Origin: an uncultured Bacteroidales bacterium
Lineage (GTDB): Bacteria; Bacteroidota; Bacteroidia; Bacteroidales; P3
Assembly (NCBI GenBank): GCA_900316515.1
Contig: ONDE01000001.1
Location: 182,173 to 246,172 of the forward strand
Length of the DNA: 64,000 bases
Direction of reading: 5' to 3'
Part shown: in pieces, positions 60,187-64,000 of the stretch
How the letters are laid out: each line of letters begins with the position of its first letter
Numbering within the stretch: the first letter of the stretch is position 1
Notes under the pieces: model-generated
What the model was told of the DNA's origin: nothing
The model's database searches: none
Seen by the model: the letters and a program-made list of their open reading frames with translations, nothing else
Made by a program: the position numbers and the translations under genes

Positions 60187-62463
60187 ATGACAAAGAAAGT
60201 CCTCTCTTTTGCGTTCCTCGCGCTGCTGGCAATCGCCACCCACGCCCAGCAGTTTGAATGGGCAAAGAGTTACTATGGCTATGGCGATGAATACGTAAAC
60301 ATTCCTCGAGGGCTGGTGGCCGACAGCGAGGGCAACACCTACCGCCTGATGCAGGTGGGCAGAGGTGGCACGCTCGACGGCGTCGACCCCTTCGACGACA
60401 TCACCAACCACAACTTCAGCTTGCTGTTGGTCAAGATGTCGCCCGACGGGCAGCACCTGTGGCACCGCATCATCAACCCTTGGGAGAGGGGAGGAGGCAG
60501 TGGCGTGACCGTACACGACCTGCGCATGCTGGGCGACACAGCCCTGATGATGATGGTGGACATGCCGCTGCCTCTCACCATCGTCTCGTATGGTACACCG
60601 CAGGTGCAGACGAAGCTCTACTACCTCGACACAATGCTGACCAGCAGCGAGACGTTGATGCCTACGGATAGTATCTATCATTGGTGGGTCACAGCCTTCA
60701 TCACCATGGGGCTGGACGGCACTCTGCTGGAACACCATTTCCTGCAGGTCACCTACCTCGACAGCCTTGGGCTGCCAGTCACACGTGGGCAAAAAGTGTA
60801 TGGCAACAACCTTACTGCCCAACACTTCGACGTCGACAGCCGCGGAAACATCTACGTCGTCCGTCATACTCAAGACAATGCATTTTCGGGACTTGACCCC
60901 ATGTACTTTTACGACGGAGGCCTGAGCGGATACCGCTTCATGGTGGACGGCACGCAGTTTCTTACCCATATCCCGCCTTACCACACCGGCCTTTGGAACC
61001 AGCAGGTGCTGAAGTTCTCACCCCACTTCGACAGCCTGCTCGACGCATCCTACCTCGCTGGCGATGCGCCGTGGGTCGACCCCGTCAACACCCCCTGGAT
61101 GGACATCAAATCGTTCGACATCCACGAAGACGACCAGTTGTACTTCACCTTCAATATAAAAGTAGAACACGACAGCATACCCATTGCACGATCGAACGGG
61201 CTGGCTCTGCAAGTGGACACGCTCTCGCTGGCTTGGGGCACCGACTGTATGCTCCGCCTCGACACCGGCCTGAATGCCAACCTGCTGATGCAGTTCTATT
61301 GTGTGCCTTACGATGGAGGCTATCCTTCGGTGGTACTCAGCGCCACCTGCGTCGACACAGCCACGGGGTCGCTCTTCGTACTTGGCGCTGCCGGAACGGA
61401 CGCATTCACCGGCAACGACAATCCACACCAGATCGTCTACCGCGGCGACACGCTGGACAACCGTAATGATGCTTTTTGGCTCCGCGTGGGAATCGACGAC
61501 GGGCGCTACCTCTCCTATGGACGTATGCACTCGAGTTGGGGCGCCTCCGAAGGTGGCTTGAGCATCGCTGCGCGCAACAACCGTGTTTTTACTCAGGTCG
61601 CCTACAGTGGCAGCGTTTTCTTTGCCGATACGCTCCTCACCACCCAAGGCGCCTTCGAGACCGGACTGGCTCTGGCCCAGTGGGACTACGACGGCCACGA
61701 GGTGGCCATATACCCCTTCCACTGCACCCATCCGGACAGCAAGGCCGGACACCTGCTGCTGACGGACACGGCGGTATTCGTCACCGGCAACAGCTTCAGC
61801 AGCCCCACCACCTTCGGCGACATATTCTGTGGCAATGGACAGTACATCGCCAAACTGGTCGACACCTCGATGCGCTCGCCCTATGTCTACCCCGACCTTC
61901 ATGCCGACCAGACAATCATCTGGCCGGGTGGCAACACCTTGCGCATCCCTAATCCCGGCAGCAATCCTGATTTGCCACTCAATGCCAGCGCCAGCAGCGG
62001 CCTGCCGGTGGTCTACACCGTCTCCGACCCTTCGATGGTTAGGGTCAGTCTAAATGGCGGCGGCGGTTTTATAATAACGGCATTGTGTTCGCAAGGAGTC
62101 TTCCAAGTAACTGCCAGCCAGCCCGGCACCAGCTACTGGAACCCCGCCTCGCTCACCAAGACCCTCGTCATCGGCAACGTCGGCATCCACGAATTTTCAA
62201 TTCTCAATTCTCAATTCTCAATTTATCCCAACCCTACCTATGGCAAAGTGACCATCTCCACTCATGAGAGCATTGTATCCGCCTTCCTCACCGACCTCTC
62301 CGGCCGCCGCGAAGAAGTCCTCCTCACCCCAACAGGCTTCGGACAATACACGTTGGATTTAACCCCACGCCCCCAAGCCACCTACCTCCTCACCCTCACC
62401 ACCGCATCAGGCAAGACCCACACCGTCCGCCTGCTGAAACAATCGGACATCTTCTCACGATAA
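60187..62463 (+). CDS. T9SS-exported secreted protein with type A sorting domain
   Basis: 758 residues. Signal peptide (VLSFAFLALLAIATHAQQ); a long beta-rich, propeller-like central part (~25-560) with D/G/Y-rich repeats (for example FDVDSRGNIYVVRHT); a Bacterial-Ig-like stretch ~590-660; and a C-terminal T9SS signal from ~675 (IYPNPTYGKVTISTHES, ending TVRLLKQ). The linker just before the sorting domain (HEFSILNSQFSIYPNP) is encoded by a 7-bp array. Probable cell-surface or secreted protein of unknown activity. Confidence 0.88.
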   Translation: MTKKVLSFAFLALLAIATHAQQFEWAKSYYGYGDEYVNIPRGLVADSEGNTYRLMQVGRGGTLDGVDPFDDITNHNFSLLLVKMSPDGQHLWHRIINPWERGGGSGVTVHDLRMLGDTALMMMVDMPLPLTIVSYGTPQVQTKLYYLDTMLTSSETLMPTDSIYHWWVTAFITMGLDGTLLEHHFLQVTYLDSLGLPVTRGQKVYGNNLTAQHFDVDSRGNIYVVRHTQDNAFSGLDPMYFYDGGLSGYRFMVDGTQFLTHIPPYHTGLWNQQVLKFSPHFDSLLDASYLAGDAPWVDPVNTPWMDIKSFDIHEDDQLYFTFNIKVEHDSIPIARSNGLALQVDTLSLAWGTDCMLRLDTGLNANLLMQFYCVPYDGGYPSVVLSATCVDTATGSLFVLGAAGTDAFTGNDNPHQIVYRGDTLDNRNDAFWLRVGIDDGRYLSYGRMHSSWGASEGGLSIAARNNRVFTQVAYSGSVFFADTLLTTQGAFETGLALAQWDYDGHEVAIYPFHCTHPDSKAGHLLLTDTAVFVTGNSFSSPTTFGDIFCGNGQYIAKLVDTSMRSPYVYPDLHADQTIIWPGGNTLRIPNPGSNPDLPLNASASSGLPVVYTVSDPSMVRVSLNGGGGFIITALCSQGVFQVTASQPGTSYWNPASLTKTLVIGNVGIHEFSILNSQFSIYPNPTYGKVTISTHESIVSAFLTDLSGRREEVLLTPTGFGQYTLDLTPRPQATYLLTLTTASGKTHTVRLLKQSDIFSR
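62193..62223 (+). repeat. In-frame TCTCAAT heptamer array before the T9SS signal
   Basis: Four consecutive units of TCTCAAT type in exact 7-bp phase, read as FSILNSQFSI, joining the cargo domain to the sorting domain. Confidence 0.85.
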
Positions 62464-62490
62464 TTTTCAATCATCAAAAACACCTCCAAA

Positions 62491-62928
62491 ATGACACACC
62501 ACATCATCAAACCCCTTGCCGTCCTCGCCATGGGAGCAGTGCTGCTGGCGGGCTGCGGGAAAGACAACAAGGACAACGGGAAGCCCGAGGCCACCCAAAT
62601 CAAACAGACCGAGTGTGGACAGCACTTCGAGACACAAGCCAAAAACCTCGCCGAGGGCGAGCAGTACGTCGTGGAGTGGGTCGACGGCGCCGCAAGGGTG
62701 ATACACGTCGGAATGGCGGTGACGTGCGACTATGAGAGCGTGTCGGTCGACGTGGCGGTCGACGGCTCGACGGTCACCGTCGATGAGTGCCCAGTCGGCG
62801 GCGGCTACGTGGACTGCCTCTGCATTATCGACAACATGTTCACCATCGCCAGCTTGCCCCACGGCACCTACACCTTCATCTTCAAGGAGTGCGGCTACGA
62901 GAACCACCGCCAGGAGTACACCATATAA
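62491..62928 (+). CDS. Lipoprotein of unknown function
   Basis: Lipobox AVLLAGC at residue ~22, a Lys/Asp-rich linker (GKDNKDNGKPE), then a ~110-residue domain with five cysteines in the mature part (TECGQHF, VTCDYES, DECPVGG, DCLCII, KECGYEN) and alternating strands. Cysteine content suggests disulfides in the periplasm or at the surface. Followed by a 21-bp tandem array. Confidence 0.7.
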   Translation: MTHHIIKPLAVLAMGAVLLAGCGKDNKDNGKPEATQIKQTECGQHFETQAKNLAEGEQYVVEWVDGAARVIHVGMAVTCDYESVSVDVAVDGSTVTVDECPVGGGYVDCLCIIDNMFTIASLPHGTYTFIFKECGYENHRQEYTI

Positions 62929-62946
62929 AATAGCCGTGCAATCGTG

Positions 62947-63155
62947 CCCCGCACCACTGCAAGGACATGAAACAATGCTGCAAATGTGTTTTGCAATGGT
63001 GCGAGGCTGTTTTGCAATGCTGTAAATGCGTTTTGCAGCGGTGCGAGTCCATTTTGCAGCCGTGCAACGCCCAATGCAATGGTGCGAGACCGATTTACAC
63101 GACTGCAAGAGGGTTTTGCAATGGTGCGAGGCGAAATTGCACGGAAACGGCATAT
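62947..63155. repeat. 21-bp tandem array, about ten units
   Basis: Units starting TTTTGCAA recur at 62989, 63010, 63031, 63052, 63072, 63093 and 63114, with two degenerate units before. Each unit has two TGCAA/TGCGA cores 10-11 bp apart, so the cores recur once per helical turn. The 302-bp gap 62929-63230 contains little else. Confidence 0.9.
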
Positions 63156-63230
63156 TTCCGCCACCCCGCGGGCAATAAAAACCGCAGGGCGGCGTTTGCT
63201 CCAGCGATTAACTTTTAATGATTTAGAAAA

Positions 63231-63776
63231 ATGAAGAAAGCCATTTTGACACTCGCCGTGCTGTGCGGCATCGGGCTGATGGCCGGATGCGTCTCAAGCA
63301 GAATCACTACAATAGTAGGTGGCGATTATGACGCCAAGATGAACGTGACCGAATACTATGTCCTCCCCTTTGGCCAGGTTTCGCTTCCCGGCAAGTGGGA
63401 GAAGTGCGGATACGTCAAAAGCGGTCGGCAGCAGTTTTTCATGAACCAAGACAGCGTGAAAGTCGCCGTTGCGTTTGGCCGGACAGAGTACTTCGAGTGG
63501 AACCAGGACGGCAAGTTAAAAGGAATGGATTTCCTTTCGACCTTCTATAAATGGGAGTCGGAGTACTTTAAGTCCAATGGGTATGAGGCTATGATTATCG
63601 AGACGGATACTGCCAGCCAATACATCATCTATCGCATTTACAGTGAAACGGCAAACACATATTTTCTAGTTGGAGTGAAAAGCAACGGAAACGTCAGTAA
63701 CCTTTCGATAAACTATACCGACAAATGGACTGAGGAAGAGAAGATATCGTTTTTGAAGAATCTTTATAAATCATGA
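63231..63776 (+). CDS. Lipoprotein of unknown function
   Basis: Lipobox CGIGLMAGC (Cys at residue 20), then a ~160-residue domain (FGQVSLPGKWEKCGYVKSG, EYFEWNQDGKLKGM, DKWTEEEKISFLKNLY) with no family I recognise. It starts 75 bp after the 21-bp array and precedes another lipoprotein gene. Confidence 0.75.
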   Translation: MKKAILTLAVLCGIGLMAGCVSSRITTIVGGDYDAKMNVTEYYVLPFGQVSLPGKWEKCGYVKSGRQQFFMNQDSVKVAVAFGRTEYFEWNQDGKLKGMDFLSTFYKWESEYFKSNGYEAMIIETDTASQYIIYRIYSETANTYFLVGVKSNGNVSNLSINYTDKWTEEEKISFLKNLYKS

Positions 63777-63847
63777 CTCAAAGTTTCACCTATGAATAAT
63801 AATGTATTTGGAACTATCCGCAGTCAAACAATAAACACATTAAGACA

Positions 63848-64000
63848 ATGAAAAAGAAACTGATGCTATGCGCGGCGATGGCCGCCATGGTCGCGATGAC
63901 TGCCTGCAAGAGCGGGACGAGAGAAAAGACCGTGGCCGAGCCTCTATTTGCGGACACCATCCCTATCTGTTTTGAAACCGATTGGGGGCACACAGGTGCT
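63848..64000 (+). CDS. Lipoprotein, N-terminal part only
   Basis: ATG at 63848 opens 51 codons that run off the window. A lipoprotein signal is clear (MLCAAMAAMVAMTAC, Cys at residue 20), followed by KSGTREKTVAEPLFADTI. The rest, and the function, cannot be seen. Confidence 0.7.
   Translation, partial: MKKKLMLCAAMAAMVAMTACKSGTREKTVAEPLFADTIPICFETDWGHTGA

Noticed and set aside
62967..63218. Cys-rich heptad protein (KCVLQWCE-type) encoded by the 21-bp array, and His/Cys-rich frames on the opposite strand
   Set aside because: A 21-bp period without stops leaves several frames open on both strands, so the regular peptides are a by-product of the DNA repeat. One 20-bp spacing shifts the frame, against coding selection.
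719..64000. tRNA, rRNA, riboswitch or replication origin
   Set aside because: Reading the gaps showed no cloverleaf-like gene, no T-loop signature, no known riboswitch core and no cluster of DnaA boxes. dnaG, dnaB and priA lie far apart and do not mark an origin.

Overview
The window looks like a chromosomal segment of an uncultured anaerobic Bacteroidales (Bacteroidota) bacterium. The evidence is the Bacteroidota promoter form (TTTG, about 19-20 bp, TAnnTTTG) before several genes, the lack of Shine-Dalgarno sequences, many SusD-era style lipoproteins and secreted proteins, two type IX secretion C-terminal signals (29698-32850 and 60187-62463), an RprY-like regulator, and side-by-side Na+-NQR and Rnf operons. 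No tRNA, rRNA, CRISPR array, intact transposase or replication origin was seen.

Layout. 1-718 (minus) is the start of a secreted protein cut by the window edge. 1140-6458 (plus) is a tight cluster dnaG, sigma-54-type activator, aroA, miaA. 6455-8177 (minus) holds hbd and crt of beta-oxidation/butyrate-type chemistry. 8308-11248 (plus) has an Mpl-like ligase, a secreted coiled-coil protein and a PAP2 phosphatase. 11422-20498 (minus) is the energy block: rex, then aspA-nqrABCD, a TlpA-like thioredoxin lipoprotein, nqrE and nqrF. 20960-23525 (plus) has glyA, a 56-residue membrane protein, a gamma-class carbonic anhydrase homologue and a thioredoxin-fold protein. 23526-24617 is a decayed mobile/DUF3987-type gene with repeats. 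24618-29177 is rnfBCDGE, with no rnfA. 29245-37243 has two secreted proteins, ftcD, a 41-residue lipoprotein and priA. 37305-40367 (minus) is nrnA, two FKBP-type lipoproteins and adk. 40579-47298 (plus) has a cyclophilin, RprY-like regulator, metallo-hydrolase, glycosyltransferase, MORN protein, lipoprotein and an S9 peptidase. 47347-52385 (minus) has an outer-membrane protein, a thioredoxin-fold protein, mutL and a rhomboid protease. 52857-58073 (plus) has a DegP-like protease, MATE exporter, dnaB and a deoxyhypusine-synthase-like gene. 58173-64000 is a run of small membrane proteins, an outer-membrane barrel, a T9SS cargo protein and lipoproteins.

How the genes work together. Aspartase makes fumarate; Na+-NQR and Rnf couple NADH, quinone and ferredoxin to ion gradients; Rex (NADH/NAD+ sensing) sits immediately upstream of the aspA-nqr operon and is the natural candidate regulator. 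Hbd/Crt, Rex, NQR and Rnf together indicate fermentative, fumarate-linked anaerobic metabolism.

The most unusual thing here is not a gene. The window is studded with short tandem arrays whose unit length is strictly 7, 8, 9 or 11 bp (plus one 21-bp array made of 11+10 bp halves). Unit sequence differs from locus to locus, but some unit families recur at distant loci. They fill gene junctions (supplying stop and start codons in the rnf operon), build perfect hairpins, and sit in frame inside dnaG, the sigma-54 activator, mpl, nqrA, nqrC, mutL and a T9SS cargo gene, where 7-bp units become heptapeptide repeats and 9-bp units tripeptide repeats. I know of no described Bacteroidales system of this kind; the nearest published analogue I am aware of is the short tandemly repeated repetitive (STRR) heptamers of cyanobacteria.
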